Shown: one piece after another, positions 44,041-54,715 of the stretch
How positions within the stretch are numbered: position 1 is the stretch's first letter
Layout of the letters: each line of letters opens with the position of its first letter
Assembly (NCBI RefSeq): GCF_032917945.1
Contig: NZ_CP136624.1
Span: 806,001 to 870,000, forward strand
Length of the DNA stretch: 64,000 nucleotides
Direction: 5' to 3'
Origin: Bradyrhizobium sp. sBnM-33
Lineage (GTDB): Bacteria > Pseudomonadota > Alphaproteobacteria > Rhizobiales > Xanthobacteraceae
Translations under genes and position numbers: made by a program
The notes under the pieces: model-generated
The model's input: the letters and a program-made list of their open reading frames with translations, nothing else
What the model was told of the DNA's origin: nothing
Database searches by the model: none

Positions 44041-45513
44041 TCAATCATCAAACATCGGCGGCGGCTTGAAGCCGCCGAATTCGCGCTCGATCAGTTCCGC
44101 CAGCTTTAGCGTTGTGCGATCCTCCAGCCACGGCCCGACGATCTGCACGCCGACCGGCAATCCGTCCGGCGAAAAGCCGGTCGGGATCGCGGTCGCGGGC
44201 AGGCCGGGTAGTGTCGCGATGCCCGGCCACGAAAGCTGATCTGGATAGATGTGGTCCTTGCCGTCGATCTTGATACGGCGTTTTTCCTGGTCATCGAAGT
44301 GATCGTGCGGAAAGGCGGGTGTCGGCATGATCGGACAGATTACGGCATCAAAGGTCTTGAACAGTTCGCGCCATTGCGCTCGCAGGCGCGCGCGCGCGAC
44401 GTCGTCCATCAGCCAGTTGCGGTGGCTTTGCGCCATGCCCCGCAGGCGTTCGGCAGCGAGGCTTACATCGCTCTGCGGCAGGGCGGCGGCGGCGGCCTGC
44501 ACGCCGGCATAGACTTCCGGCGGGAAGGAGGCGGCGAGGAACGACATCAGCATCCGCATGTAGAGCCGGGACGTCTCGGCAAAGTTCGGCAGCAACGGAC
44601 TGTTGCGATCGATCTTTACACCGGCCCTTTCGAGGTTGGAGGCGAGCTTGTGGATCGTGCCGCGCACCACCTCGTCGGTCGGCATGACTGGGTCGGTATC
44701 GACCACCAACACGCGAAAATCCTTTAGCGCGCCGTGGCGCGGCGGCGGCAGGGCGAGTTTGTAACCCTTGCCGGCCTCCAGCGGGTCGGGGCCGGCGATG
44801 GTGTCGAGCAGCAGCGACAGATCGGCGGCGCTGCGTGCCATCGGGCCGATCACGGCAAGGTCGCGGTCGAACGGCAGCGGCTGGAATGGCGGCGGCGTGT
44901 GGCCGCGCCCCGGTACCAGCGCAAAGGTCGGCTTGTGCGCATAGACGCCGCAATGAAAGGCGGGCACGCGCAACGAGCCGCCGATGTCGGAGCCGAGCGA
45001 CAGCGGGCCATAACCCGCCGCGAGCGCCGCCGACGATCCGCCGGACGAGCCGCCCGGCGTGCGGCTGAGGTCGAATGGGTTATTGGTGGTGCCGTAGATC
45101 TGGTTATAGCTCTGCCAGTCGCCGAGCCCGAACGGGACATTGGTCTTGCCGAGGATGACGCCCCCGGCGTCTTTGACGCGCGAGATCGACAATGCGTCTT
45201 CCGTCGGGGTGAAATCCTTCTGGGCCGGGATGCCCCAGGTCGTTGGCAGGCCTGCGATATTGTACGATTCCTTCACCGTCATGGGAATGCCGAGCAATGG
45301 CTTCTTGACGCCGCGCGCGAGTTCGGCGTCGGCGGCACGGGCGGCAGCAAGACCGCGCTCGAAATCGCGAACGCAAATCGCGTTGATCTTTGAGTCATGC
45401 CGCTCGATCCGGCTGATCGCGTCCTCCGCTAGTTCAACCGCTGAGACTTTCCTGTCAGAAAGCGCAGATGACAATTCGACGGCGGTCTTGAAACTCCATT
45501 GCGATTTGGCCAA
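44041..45513 (-). CDS. Amidase signature family hydrolase
   Basis: The 490-residue amidase has catalytic Lys81 (MTVKES), cis-Ser in PGGSSGGS (about 155-161) and nucleophile Ser in 'GSDIGGSLRVP' (about 180). I place the start at TTG 45513 because GGAG lies exactly six bases upstream and the resulting protein begins at the conserved 'WSFKTAVELSSAL'. Upstream codons do not look conserved. The substrate is unknown. It is a different branch from the transporter-linked amidase at 11204. Confidence 0.85.
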   Translation of the reverse strand: MAKSQWSFKTAVELSSALSDRKVSAVELAEDAISRIERHDSKINAICVRDFERGLAAARAADAELARGVKKPLLGIPMTVKESYNIAGLPTTWGIPAQKDFTPTEDALSISRVKDAGGVILGKTNVPFGLGDWQSYNQIYGTTNNPFDLSRTPGGSSGGSSAALAAGYGPLSLGSDIGGSLRVPAFHCGVYAHKPTFALVPGRGHTPPPFQPLPFDRDLAVIGPMARSAADLSLLLDTIAGPDPLEAGKGYKLALPPPRHGALKDFRVLVVDTDPVMPTDEVVRGTIHKLASNLERAGVKIDRNSPLLPNFAETSRLYMRMLMSFLAASFPPEVYAGVQAAAAALPQSDVSLAAERLRGMAQSHRNWLMDDVARARLRAQWRELFKTFDAVICPIMPTPAFPHDHFDDQEKRRIKIDGKDHIYPDQLSWPGIATLPGLPATAIPTGFSPDGLPVGVQIVGPWLEDRTTLKLAELIEREFGGFKPPPMFDD

Positions 45514-45727
45514 GGCGTGCTCCGCTCTGTTTCCGAATGCGGCGCGGATGATGCTTAGTTTGGGGGCGCGCGGCAAGAGCAATGGCTGTACAGCGGCGGT
45601 CCTCTCTTGCCGGTACGCTACTGGCGAACGCGTCGTTTGCGCGGTAGTCTCCTGTACCGCCCACAATTCGAAGAAAGCCACGACGCAAGCGACGGCAGTC
45701 GCGGCGCCGCAAAATCCTTCGCCGCGG

Positions 45728-46915
45728 TCAATTGCTGGACCCGTCCCGGCTGGCCTTTGTCTTTGCGTTGCCCTTTGCCCCTCGCAGGAATTGCACCAGC
45801 AACCAACTCACTTGGTTAGGCTGTTCCTGCTGCACCCAGTGGCCCGCGCCATCGACGAGATGGCAGCCGATCATGTTGGTGCAGGCCTTCGATTGCATCG
45901 CTTCATAGACGCCGGGGCGTTGATAGGTGCCCCAGTCCTGCTTGCCCGAGATGAACGCAGAGCGCACGTCGATGGTGCAGCCCGACCATAACTGCAATTC
46001 CGGCGTGAACGCGCCCGAGGTGCCGCAGCGATACCATTGCAGCCCGCCTTGGAATCCGTTGCGCTCGTACTCGGCGCTGTAGAAGGCAAGCTCGCTGTCG
46101 GGCAGCCATTTGTTGGCGGCGATTTCGGCGGCCGACGGCATTTCCTCCGCGACGGTGGCGGCCATGTCCTTGGCGAGGTCCATCACATAGTAAGTCGGCA
46201 GCTTCGCGATCTCTTCCGCGGTCCAGGATTTGAGCGGGTAGGGCTTGTTGTCTTTCCAGTCCGCGCTCTTGTAATGGTAGTAAGCGCGCAGGAAATCATG
46301 CACGCCCTGCGGCGCGCGGTGCATGTCCTCATTCGCCTCGCGTGTCGAGTAGTACCACTGGTAATGCTTGCGTGGCCGCGGCAGCGCCGCGAGCTCGCGA
46401 TGGATGGGGTCCTCGGCAACAGGCTTGGCCGGCCCATCCACTGTGTTGAACGGTAGCGAGGGCGGGCCGCCGAACGGCGCGCTCATCATGACGACCGAGC
46501 GAAACACGTCGGGGCGGATCAGCGCGCACCACGCCGCCACCGACGAGCCGAAATCATGTCCGATCACGGCATCGACCTCGCGATACCCGAATGCCGATAC
46601 CAGCCCAAGCATGTCGCGCACCAGATTGGGGAGCCGGAACGAGGCGAGGTCGCCGTCATAATCCGGGTCCCATCCGGTGGTGCGGCCATAACCGCGCTGG
46701 TCCGGCGCGATCACGTGATAGCCGGCTTCCGCAAGGACAGGCATTACCTTGCGCCAGGAGAAGGCGAGTTCGGGAAAGCCGTGCAGCAGCAGCACGCAGG
46801 GCCGGCGGCGGGTCTCGAAGCCGGCTTCGAGCACATGCATGCGCAGGCCGTTGATGCCATCGACGTAGCGGGAGCGGATCGTGGAGGGGAGCGGGATATC
46901 GGGGAGGGTGGGCAT
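45728..46915 (-). CDS. Epoxide-hydrolase-like alpha/beta hydrolase
   Basis: The 395-residue protein has the oxyanion motif HGFPE (about residue 44-48), 'DQRGYGRT', nucleophile Asp in GHDFGS (about 114-119), a cap domain and the catalytic histidine in 'GAGHWVQQEQP' near the C-terminus. Asp as nucleophile points to an epoxide hydrolase or dehalogenase-type reaction rather than an esterase. ATG 46915 is chosen; the longer frame enters the adjacent repeat. Confidence 0.85.
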   Translation of the reverse strand: MPTLPDIPLPSTIRSRYVDGINGLRMHVLEAGFETRRRPCVLLLHGFPELAFSWRKVMPVLAEAGYHVIAPDQRGYGRTTGWDPDYDGDLASFRLPNLVRDMLGLVSAFGYREVDAVIGHDFGSSVAAWCALIRPDVFRSVVMMSAPFGGPPSLPFNTVDGPAKPVAEDPIHRELAALPRPRKHYQWYYSTREANEDMHRAPQGVHDFLRAYYHYKSADWKDNKPYPLKSWTAEEIAKLPTYYVMDLAKDMAATVAEEMPSAAEIAANKWLPDSELAFYSAEYERNGFQGGLQWYRCGTSGAFTPELQLWSGCTIDVRSAFISGKQDWGTYQRPGVYEAMQSKACTNMIGCHLVDGAGHWVQQEQPNQVSWLLVQFLRGAKGNAKTKASRDGSSN

Positions 46916-46933
46916 GGTGGCTTCGCCTTTCTT

Positions 46934-47069
46934 CCTCTCTCCCCCTGTGGGAGAGGGTGGACGCGATGCGCAGCATCGCGGACGGGTGAGGGGTTGTCTC
47001 CGCGGAGAGAGACCCCTCATCCGCCTTCGCGTTCCGCGAAGGCACCTTCTCCCACAAGGGGAGAAGGGA
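46934..47069. repeat. Palindromic intergenic repeat, family D (copy 2)
   Basis: The element begins CCTCTCTCCCCCTGTGGGAG and ends CTTCTCCCACAAGGGGAGAA. Inner arms are GACGGGTGAGGGGT and ACCCCTCATCCG. It lies just upstream of the epoxide-hydrolase-like gene, next to a family E element. Confidence 0.85.
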
Positions 47070-47120
47070 AGGAAGGACGAAAGAAAAAAGACAAGCCGGG
47101 CATGACGTGCCGAGACTTGC

Positions 47121-47263
47121 GTGCCCCGGACGCAGCGCAGCGCTCTCGGGATCGCGCTTCGCGCGACTCCGGCGGTGCGCTGCGTCGCCGGGGCCTATCT
47201 GGCCGCTCGTGGGTCCCGGCTCTGCGGCACAGCGTCGCCGCCGCGCCGCGTCCGGGACAAGAG
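47121..47263. repeat. Palindromic intergenic repeat, family E (copy 2)
   Basis: It begins GTGCCCCGGACGCAGCGCAG and ends CGCGTCCGGGACAAGAG; the internal arms are partly rearranged compared with copy 1. It abuts the stop of the acyl-CoA ligase gene. Confidence 0.8.
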
Positions 47264-47265
47264 AA

Positions 47266-48810
47266 TTACGCCTTCGCCGCCGCCTTCGGCCAATACCTGT
47301 CCCGCAGGTGCCGCTTCACCAGTTTCCCGGTTGGCGTGCGCGGCAACTCTGCCTCGAAGTCGACGCTCCTCGGGCATTTGATCGGCGACAAATGCTTGCG
47401 GCAGAACGCGATCAGTTCGGCCTCGAGTTCCTTGCCGGCCTTGGCCATGTCGTGCGGCTGCACCACGGCCTTGACCTCTTCGCCCATTTCCTCGTTCGGC
47501 ACGCCGAACACCGCGACGTCGGAAACGGCAGGATGCGTGATCAGGACGTCCTCGGTCTCCTGCGGGTAGATGTTTACCCCGCCCGAGATGATCATGTAGC
47601 TCTTGCGGTCGGTGAGGTAGAGAAAGCCTTCGGCGTCGAGATAGCCGACGTCGCCGAGCGTCGACCAGCCCTTGGCGTTGTAGGCCTTCTTGGTCTTCTC
47701 GGGATCGTTGTGATAGGTGAAAACAGGCGCGTCGGCGAAATAGACCGTGCCGATTTCGCCGACCGGCCGTTCCTCCTCGTTCTCGTCGAGGATCTTCACC
47801 TTGCCGACCACCGCGCGGCCGACGGTGCCGCGATGGGTCAGCCATTGCTGCGAGTTTGAAACCGTGACGCCGTTGCCTTCGGAGCCGGCGTAATATTCGA
47901 TCAGGATCGGTCCCCACCACTCGATCATCTTGGCTTTGACATCGACCGGGCAGGGCGCTGCGGCGTGAATGGCGCCCTTCAATGACGAGACGTCATAGCG
48001 ATTGCGCACCTCGTCCGGCAATTTCAGCATGCGCACGAACATGGTCGGCACCAGCTGCGATTGCGTGACCCTGTATTTCTCGACCAGCCTCAAGAATTCC
48101 TCGGCGTCGAAATGTTCCATGATGATGGAGGTGCCGCCGAGCGTGATCGCCATCATGTTGAAGCGCAAGGGAGCTGCGTGATAGAGCGGCGCCGGCGACA
48201 GATAGATGCTGTCGGACGACATGCCGCACATGTCGGCGCAGAGAATTTTCAGGAGCGGGTTCGGCACGTCGATCGCCTTGCCCTCGAACTCCTTTTTGAT
48301 GCCCTTGGGCCGGCCGGTGGTGCCCGAGGAATACAGCATGTCATAGCCAGCGACCTCGTCCGTAATCGGCGTCACCGGCATCGCGATCGCTTCCTTGTCG
48401 AAGGAGCGGAAGCCGGGCGCCGGCTCGTCGACCATGAAGAACAGCGGCTCGCCGGGTTCGCCCTTGATCAGGCCCTTGACCTTGTCGGCGCATTGCGGCG
48501 TGGTGATGAAGACCTTGGCGCCGCAATCCTTCACGATATAGGCGATCTCCTCCTCCGTGAGATAGCGGCTGATCGCGGTGTAATAAAGGCCCGAGCGCTG
48601 CGCCGCCCAGCAGATCTCCATGAATGCGAGGCGGTTTTCCATCAGGAAGGCAATATGGTCGCCGGCCTTCAGGCCGAGCGAACGGAACAGATGCGCGCCC
48701 TGGTTCGAAAGCTCGTCAAGCTCGCGATAGGTGATCGCCTTGCCGGTCCCGGCCATCTGATAGGCGATCTTGTTCGGCGTGTTGCGGGCGTGGACGGACG
48801 GGTGGGTCAT
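47266..48810 (-). CDS. Acyl-CoA synthetase (AMP-forming)
   Basis: The 514-residue ligase activates a carboxylic acid through an acyl-adenylate to its CoA thioester. It has the P-loop 'YSSGTTGRPKGI' (about 163), 'YYAGSEGNGVT' (A5 region, about 300), 'GDVGYLDAEGFLYLTDRKSYMIISGG' (A7-A8, read in parts) and the catalytic Lys in 'TPTGKLVKRHLRDRYW' near the end. It resembles CaiC- or FadD-type ligases; chain specificity is open. The ATG at 48810 is chosen, as upstream codons lie in a repeat. A thiolase gene lies upstream on the same strand. Confidence 0.88.
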   Translation of the reverse strand: MTHPSVHARNTPNKIAYQMAGTGKAITYRELDELSNQGAHLFRSLGLKAGDHIAFLMENRLAFMEICWAAQRSGLYYTAISRYLTEEEIAYIVKDCGAKVFITTPQCADKVKGLIKGEPGEPLFFMVDEPAPGFRSFDKEAIAMPVTPITDEVAGYDMLYSSGTTGRPKGIKKEFEGKAIDVPNPLLKILCADMCGMSSDSIYLSPAPLYHAAPLRFNMMAITLGGTSIIMEHFDAEEFLRLVEKYRVTQSQLVPTMFVRMLKLPDEVRNRYDVSSLKGAIHAAAPCPVDVKAKMIEWWGPILIEYYAGSEGNGVTVSNSQQWLTHRGTVGRAVVGKVKILDENEEERPVGEIGTVYFADAPVFTYHNDPEKTKKAYNAKGWSTLGDVGYLDAEGFLYLTDRKSYMIISGGVNIYPQETEDVLITHPAVSDVAVFGVPNEEMGEEVKAVVQPHDMAKAGKELEAELIAFCRKHLSPIKCPRSVDFEAELPRTPTGKLVKRHLRDRYWPKAAAKA

Positions 48811-48840
48811 TGTGATGCTTCGGCTCCGCGCTTGATGTGG

Positions 48841-48964
48841 CGTTCCCCGGATGCTGCGCAGCGCGCAAGCGGTGCGCTGCTGATCCGGGGTCCATTGGGG
48901 CACGAATGGGTCCCGGCTCTGCGAAGCAGCGCTTGCGCGCTGCATCGCGTCCGGGACACGTGAG
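48841..48964. repeat. Palindromic intergenic repeat, family E (copy 3)
   Basis: It begins CGTTCCCCGGATGCTGCGCA and ends GCGTCCGGGACACGTGA. It fills the gap between the thiolase stop and the acyl-CoA ligase start, inside what is otherwise a same-strand pair. Confidence 0.85.
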
Positions 48965-48966
48965 AC

Positions 48967-50139
<1,173 letters not shown>

Positions 50140-50184
50140 GTCTGTTCTCCCTGAATGTTGTTGTGGCTTGGAAAGATGGGCCGG

Positions 50185-50227
50185 ATTTAAGGGGGGCAGC
50201 GGGATTTAGTCAATCAATCAATTAACT
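50185..50227 (-). promoter_or_regulatory. Thiolase promoter with candidate TetR operator
   Basis: On the minus strand TTGACT (50208-50213) and TTAAAT (50185-50190) are exactly 17 bases apart, a good -35/-10 pair ending 46 bases before the thiolase ATG. The imperfect palindrome AGTCAATCAATCAATTAACT (50208-50227, 14 of 20 positions symmetric) covers the -35 box. The adjacent TetR regulator is the obvious candidate to bind it (inference). Confidence 0.6.
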
Positions 50228-50283
50228 CTTGAGTGCAGCCGCGGCATGCGCTTATGTGCGGCCCGGATCTCCGGCAGGCAGGA

Positions 50284-50952
50284 ATGGGATCACCCTTGAA
50301 TACCAGCGTACCGACCAGGCTCCCGAGCGGCAAAAATACAACCGCCGAGAAGCTGCTTGTGGCGGCGAGCGAGCTGATGATCGAGCGCGCCTCGATCGAG
50401 GTATCGCTGTCCGACATTGCGCAGAAGTCGGGCGTCAACGCAGCGCTGGTGAAATACCACTTTGGCAACAAGGACGGGCTGCTCTTGGCGCTGCTGGCGC
50501 GCGACGCCGCGACCGAGATGTCGCAACTCGAATACCTGATCAGCCAGCCGATCTCGCCGACCGCCAAGCTGCGCCTGCACATCGGCGGCATCATCCGCGC
50601 CTATCACCAGTTTCCCTACATGAACCGGCTGATCCACTACCTCCTGCACGAGAGCAGCGCGGAAGCCGCCGACCAAGTCTCGCAATTCTTCGTCGCGCCG
50701 CTATTGGACTTCCATCGCCGCCTGCTCGCCGAAGGCGTCAAGGCCGGCGAGTTCCGCGATATCGATCCGGTGCTGTTCTACACCAGCCTGATCGGCGCCT
50801 GCGATCACCTGTTCTTCGGCCGCCACGCGATGTCTCGCGCGACCGGAGTCGGCCCGGTCACCGACGAAGTCTGCCGCGACTACATCAAGCACATGGAAGC
50901 GCTGATCTGCGGCGGCATGTTGAATGGGCGAATAGCAGCGAATAGCGAATGA
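50284..50952 (+). CDS. TetR-family regulator
   Basis: The 222-residue repressor has an N-terminal helix-turn-helix 'VSLSDIAQKSGVNAALVKYHFGNKDGLL' (about residues 40-67, read in parts) and an all-alpha ligand domain with a TetR_C-type end. The ATG at 50284 has AGG just upstream; an in-frame start at 50233 is possible but would run into the operator region. It is divergent from the thiolase gene and leads the SDR-crotonase-Fcs-dehydrogenase genes, so an acyl-CoA is the likely inducer (inference). Confidence 0.88.
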   Translation: MGSPLNTSVPTRLPSGKNTTAEKLLVAASELMIERASIEVSLSDIAQKSGVNAALVKYHFGNKDGLLLALLARDAATEMSQLEYLISQPISPTAKLRLHIGGIIRAYHQFPYMNRLIHYLLHESSAEAADQVSQFFVAPLLDFHRRLLAEGVKAGEFRDIDPVLFYTSLIGACDHLFFGRHAMSRATGVGPVTDEVCRDYIKHMEALICGGMLNGRIAANSE

Positions 50953-51021
50953 ATCCATTCGCCACTCGCTATTTGCCATTCGCCAACTAGAGAAGAAAAC
51001 ATCCAAGGAAAGGCTCTCAAA

Positions 51022-51780
51022 ATGCAGTTGAAAGACGTTGCCGTTCTCATCACCGGCGGTGGCTCCGGCCTAGGGGCCGCGACCGCCCGCGCCATGGCCG
51101 CCAAGGGTGCCAAGATCGGCGTGCTCGACCAGAACAAGGAGAATGCCGAAAAGGTCGCGGCCGAAGTGAAGGGCGTAGCCCTTCATGCCGACGTCACCAG
51201 CGAGGAACAGATGAAGGCGGCGATCGCCAAGGCGGAGGCTGCTCATGGTGTCGCTCGCGTGCTGATGAACTGCGCCGGCATCGGCGGCTCGCAGCGCGTG
51301 GTCGGTAAGGACGGCGTCTACCCCCTGGAAAAGTTCGTTCGCATCATCAACGTCAACCTGATCGGCACCTTCAACGCGCTGCGCCTGTTCTCCGAGCGGC
51401 TCGCTACCGCGCCCCCCGTCGGCGAGGAGCGCGGCGTCATCATCAACACCGCGTCCGTTGCGGCCTATGAAGGCCAGATCGGCCAGATCGCGTATTCTGC
51501 CTCCAAGGGCGGCATCGTCGGCCTCACGCTGCCGGCGGCGCGCGATCTCGCCAGCTTGAAGATCCGCGTCAACACGATTGCGCCCGGCATCTTCTTCACG
51601 CCGCTGCTGATGGGGCTGAACGAGGAAGCTCGCAAGAGTCTTGGCGCCCAGGTGCCGCATCCGGCCCGTCTTGGCGAGCCCGACGAATACGGTGCGCTCG
51701 CGGTGCACATCGTCGAGAACGCGATGCTCAACGGCGAGACCATCCGCCTCGACGGCGCCATCCGCATGGCGCCGCGGTAG
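51022..51780 (+). CDS. SDR 3-hydroxyacyl-CoA dehydrogenase-like protein
   Basis: The 252-residue classical SDR has TGGGSGLG (residues 11-18), NCAG (about 88), Ser in 'NTASVAAYEGQ' and Tyr-x3-Lys in YSASK (about 158-162). The 'SVAAYEGQIGQIAYSASKGGIVG' region is typical of type 2 3-hydroxyacyl-CoA dehydrogenases (HSD17B10-like). In this cluster it would oxidise the 3-hydroxyacyl-CoA made by the crotonase and hand it to the thiolase. It starts 70 bases after the TetR stop. Confidence 0.88.
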   Translation: MQLKDVAVLITGGGSGLGAATARAMAAKGAKIGVLDQNKENAEKVAAEVKGVALHADVTSEEQMKAAIAKAEAAHGVARVLMNCAGIGGSQRVVGKDGVYPLEKFVRIINVNLIGTFNALRLFSERLATAPPVGEERGVIINTASVAAYEGQIGQIAYSASKGGIVGLTLPAARDLASLKIRVNTIAPGIFFTPLLMGLNEEARKSLGAQVPHPARLGEPDEYGALAVHIVENAMLNGETIRLDGAIRMAPR

Positions 51781-51821
51781 GGCTCCCTTCTTCCCTCATG
51801 TCCGCCGAAGCCTTCAGGCGA

Positions 51822-51949
51822 AGGGGGATGTGGGAGAAGGTGACTTCGCGAAGCGAAGACGGATGAGGGGTTCTCTCTGGCTGGCAACCCCTCACCGCAT
51901 CGAATGCAGGGCTAACGCCGGTGCTGCCCTCTCCCACAAGGGGAGAGGG
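51822..51949. repeat. Palindromic intergenic repeat, family D (copy 3)
   Basis: The outer arms GGATGTGGGAGAAGG and CCTCTCCCACAAGGGGAGA and the inner arms GGATGAGGGGTTCT and AACCCCTCACC are visible. It lies inside the cluster, between the SDR and crotonase genes. Confidence 0.8.
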
Positions 51950-51992
51950 CGCAGCAACGGGCGCCGCAATCCGTGGATGCAGGGAGCGCCTC

Positions 51993-52799
51993 GTGACTCA
52001 ACCGCTGCTGATCGAACATCGTGACGGGGTTGATTGGGTCACGCTCAATCGCCCGGACAGCCTCAACGCGCTCGATCGCTCGTTGATCGACGCGCTCAAT
52101 ACCTATTTCGAGGGCCTGCAGCGCAACCGTTCGACGCGTGTCGTGGTGCTGAAGGGTGCAGGCAGCGCGTTCTGCGCCGGGCTTGATCTGAAACACGCCA
52201 TGCAGCGCCGCGCCGGGCAACAGGAGCCGCCCGGCGTGACCGAATCGTTGGATTCGCAGCGCCGCATCGCCGACATCGTGATGCTGATGCGGCGCTGCCC
52301 GCAGCCGATCATCGCGCTGATTCAGGGCGCGGCTGCCGGCGGCGGTTTTGCGCTGGCGCTCGCTGCCGATATCCGGATTGCCACCAAATCCGCGCGGATG
52401 AACTGCGCCTTCATCAAGCTCGGTCTCGGCGGCTGCGACATCGGCACCTCCTATTTCCTGCCGCGCCTGGTTGGCGTGTCGGTCGCCTCCGAACTGATCC
52501 TCACCGGCCGCTTCATCGGCGCCGAGCGCGCGCTCGCGGTTGGCCTCGTCTCCGAAGTCGTCGAGGAAGGCGGGCTCGATGCCGCAGCCGAGCCTTACGT
52601 CGAGGCGATGATGACGGCCTCGCCCGTGGCCTTACGGCTCTCCAAGGAATGCCTCAACATGAGCGTCGATGCCGGCTCGATCGAAGCCGTGATTGCGATG
52701 GAAGACCGCAATCAGGTGCTGTGCAGCCGCTCGGAAGATTTCAACGAAGGCATCAGGGCCTTTCTCGAAAAGCGAAAGCCTGTCTATATCAGGCGGTGA
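51993..52799 (+). CDS. Enoyl-CoA hydratase/isomerase family protein
   Basis: The 268-residue crotonase has 'GSAFCAGLDLKHAM' (about 57-70) and 'GAAAGGGFALAL' (about 110-121) for the oxyanion hole, and 'LGLGGCDIGTSYFLPRLVG' at the catalytic region. Start at GTG 51993 is chosen because AGGGAG lies seven bases upstream; the upstream open frame runs through a repeat. It should hydrate an enoyl-CoA produced by the nearby dehydrogenases. The fcs gene follows after 42 bases. Confidence 0.88.
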   Translation: MTQPLLIEHRDGVDWVTLNRPDSLNALDRSLIDALNTYFEGLQRNRSTRVVVLKGAGSAFCAGLDLKHAMQRRAGQQEPPGVTESLDSQRRIADIVMLMRRCPQPIIALIQGAAAGGGFALALAADIRIATKSARMNCAFIKLGLGGCDIGTSYFLPRLVGVSVASELILTGRFIGAERALAVGLVSEVVEEGGLDAAAEPYVEAMMTASPVALRLSKECLNMSVDAGSIEAVIAMEDRNQVLCSRSEDFNEGIRAFLEKRKPVYIRR

Positions 52800-52841
52800 T
52801 GACAAGATCCGCAAAAGGACAAGAATTCCGGGAGACGCAAT

Positions 52842-54713
52842 ATGAGTGGGAGTGCAGCGAAGGTGCTGACAAAGCCGGCCTTCCGCAAGATCGAGTGGCT
52901 GCCGCGCGACATCGCGGTCGAGCGTCGCCCAGACGGCGTCATCATCCTGAAGTCGCGCATTCCGCTGCAGGCTTACGAGAAGCATATTCCGGCATCGCTG
53001 GCAAAATGGGCCAAGCAAGCGCCCGAGCGCATCTGGCTGGCGCAACGTGGCGGCCCGGAGCGGCAGTGGCGGAAGGTCTCTTATGGCGACGCCAAGCGCA
53101 TCGTCGACGGATTGACACAGGGCCTGCTCAATCTCGGCCTCGCAGAGGGCCATCCCGTTGCGATCCTGTCAGGCAATTCGATCGAACACGCGCTGATGAC
53201 GCAAGCTGCGATGCAGGCGCGCCTGCCGGCAGCACCGGTGTCGCCGGCTTATTCGCTGATGAGTCAGGATCATCTCAAGCTCAAATACCTCTTCAACCTG
53301 ATCAAGCCGGCGGTCGTGATGGTGCAGGACGGGCCGGCCTTCGAGAAGGCCTTGAAGGCGCTCGATCTCACTGATGTCACCGTCGTGCATGTCTTGCGTC
53401 CTTGCGACGGCATCAAGAGCGTATCCTTTGCCGACCTTGCGGCCACGCCGGTGACGAACGCGGTCGAGGAGTCAATTGCGAAGATCACGCCTGACACCAT
53501 CGGCAAGCTCTTGTTCACCTCGGGCTCGACCGGCATGCCGAAGGCTGTCATCAACACGCAGGAGATGATGTGCGCCAATGCGGCGATGATGATGCAGGTG
53601 CGGCCGCGCGATCCGAACGGGCCACTCGCCACCGTGCTTGACTGGATGCCGTGGAATCACACCATGGGCGGTAACGCCGCGTTCAATCCGATTCTGATCG
53701 ATGGTGGCACGCTCTATATCGATGACGGCCGGCCGATGCCGGGTCAGTTCGAGGAGACCATCAAGAATCTGCGTGAGGTGTCGCCGACCTATTATGCCAA
53801 CGTACCCGCCGGCTATGCCGCGCTGGCCGCTGCAATGGAAAAGGACGACGCGCTGTGCCGCAGCTTCTTCAAGAACCTGACCGTGATGGCCTATGGCGGC
53901 GCGCGGCTGCCTGACGATCTCTACGACCGCATGCAGGCGCTGGCGGTGAAGACCACCGGCGAGCGCATCGTGTTCTACACCGGCTGGGGCTCGACCGAGA
54001 CCGCGCCGACGTCGACCGGCACCTATTGGGACACCGAGCGCGTCGGCCTGATCGGCCTGCCGTTTCCCGGCGTCGAATTGAAGATGGTGCCGTGCGGTTC
54101 GAAATACGAATTGCGCCTGCGCGGCATCAACGTCACGCCGGGCTATTTCGGCCAGCCTGAATTGACGAAGAAGATGTTCGACGAGGAAGGCTTTTACTGC
54201 ATCGGCGATGCCGGCGTGTTCGTCGATGAGAACGATCCGCTGCAGGGCATCATCTTTGCCGGCCGCGTGGTCGAAGACTTCAAGCTCACGACCGGCACCT
54301 TCGTCCATGTCGGCTCATTGCGCACCGATGCCATCGCGGCCGCGACGCCGGTGGTGCATGACGCGCTGGTTACGGGGCAGGACCGTCCCTTCATCGGGCT
54401 CTTAGCCTGGCCCAATCTGCATGCCTGCCGGCAGATCGTCGGCAACCCGGATGCGACGTTTGAAGATGTTGTCAGGCATCCCGAGGTGATCGCCTGCTTG
54501 AAGCGCGGGTTGGAAGCGCACAACGCCTCCGCCACCGGCAGCAGCATGCGGATTGCCCGCGCCATGCTGATGGCCGAGCCGCCCTCGATCGACGGCAACG
54601 AACTCACCGACAAGGGCTACATCAACCAGCGCGCCGGCCTCGAACGCCGCGCCGCGCTGGTGGAGAAGCTTTATGCCGACAAGCCGGGAGACGACGTAAT
54701 CATTTTGAACTGA
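52842..54713 (+). CDS. fcs: Feruloyl-CoA synthetase
   Basis: The 623-residue AMP-forming ligase activates ferulate, p-coumarate or related aromatic acids to CoA thioesters. P-loop 'LLFTSGSTGMPKAVI' (about 222-236), 'YTGWGSTETAPTSTGTYW' (about 385-400), 'GRVVEDFKLTTGTFVHVG' (about 473-490, the Fcs-specific form of the A8 region) and the catalytic Lys in 'NELTDKGYINQRA' near residue 590 are visible. The length and these motifs separate Fcs from ordinary acyl-CoA ligases. No vanillin-forming aldolase or vdh gene is adjacent, so side-chain beta-oxidation is the likely route. Confidence 0.85.
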   Translation: MSGSAAKVLTKPAFRKIEWLPRDIAVERRPDGVIILKSRIPLQAYEKHIPASLAKWAKQAPERIWLAQRGGPERQWRKVSYGDAKRIVDGLTQGLLNLGLAEGHPVAILSGNSIEHALMTQAAMQARLPAAPVSPAYSLMSQDHLKLKYLFNLIKPAVVMVQDGPAFEKALKALDLTDVTVVHVLRPCDGIKSVSFADLAATPVTNAVEESIAKITPDTIGKLLFTSGSTGMPKAVINTQEMMCANAAMMMQVRPRDPNGPLATVLDWMPWNHTMGGNAAFNPILIDGGTLYIDDGRPMPGQFEETIKNLREVSPTYYANVPAGYAALAAAMEKDDALCRSFFKNLTVMAYGGARLPDDLYDRMQALAVKTTGERIVFYTGWGSTETAPTSTGTYWDTERVGLIGLPFPGVELKMVPCGSKYELRLRGINVTPGYFGQPELTKKMFDEEGFYCIGDAGVFVDENDPLQGIIFAGRVVEDFKLTTGTFVHVGSLRTDAIAAATPVVHDALVTGQDRPFIGLLAWPNLHACRQIVGNPDATFEDVVRHPEVIACLKRGLEAHNASATGSSMRIARAMLMAEPPSIDGNELTDKGYINQRAGLERRAALVEKLYADKPGDDVIILN

Positions 54714-54715
54714 TC

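Noticed and set aside
45514..45681. N-terminal extension of the amidase to 45681
   Set aside because: The added residues do not resemble amidase N-termini, while TTG 45513 has an ideal ribosome site and gives a normal-length protein.
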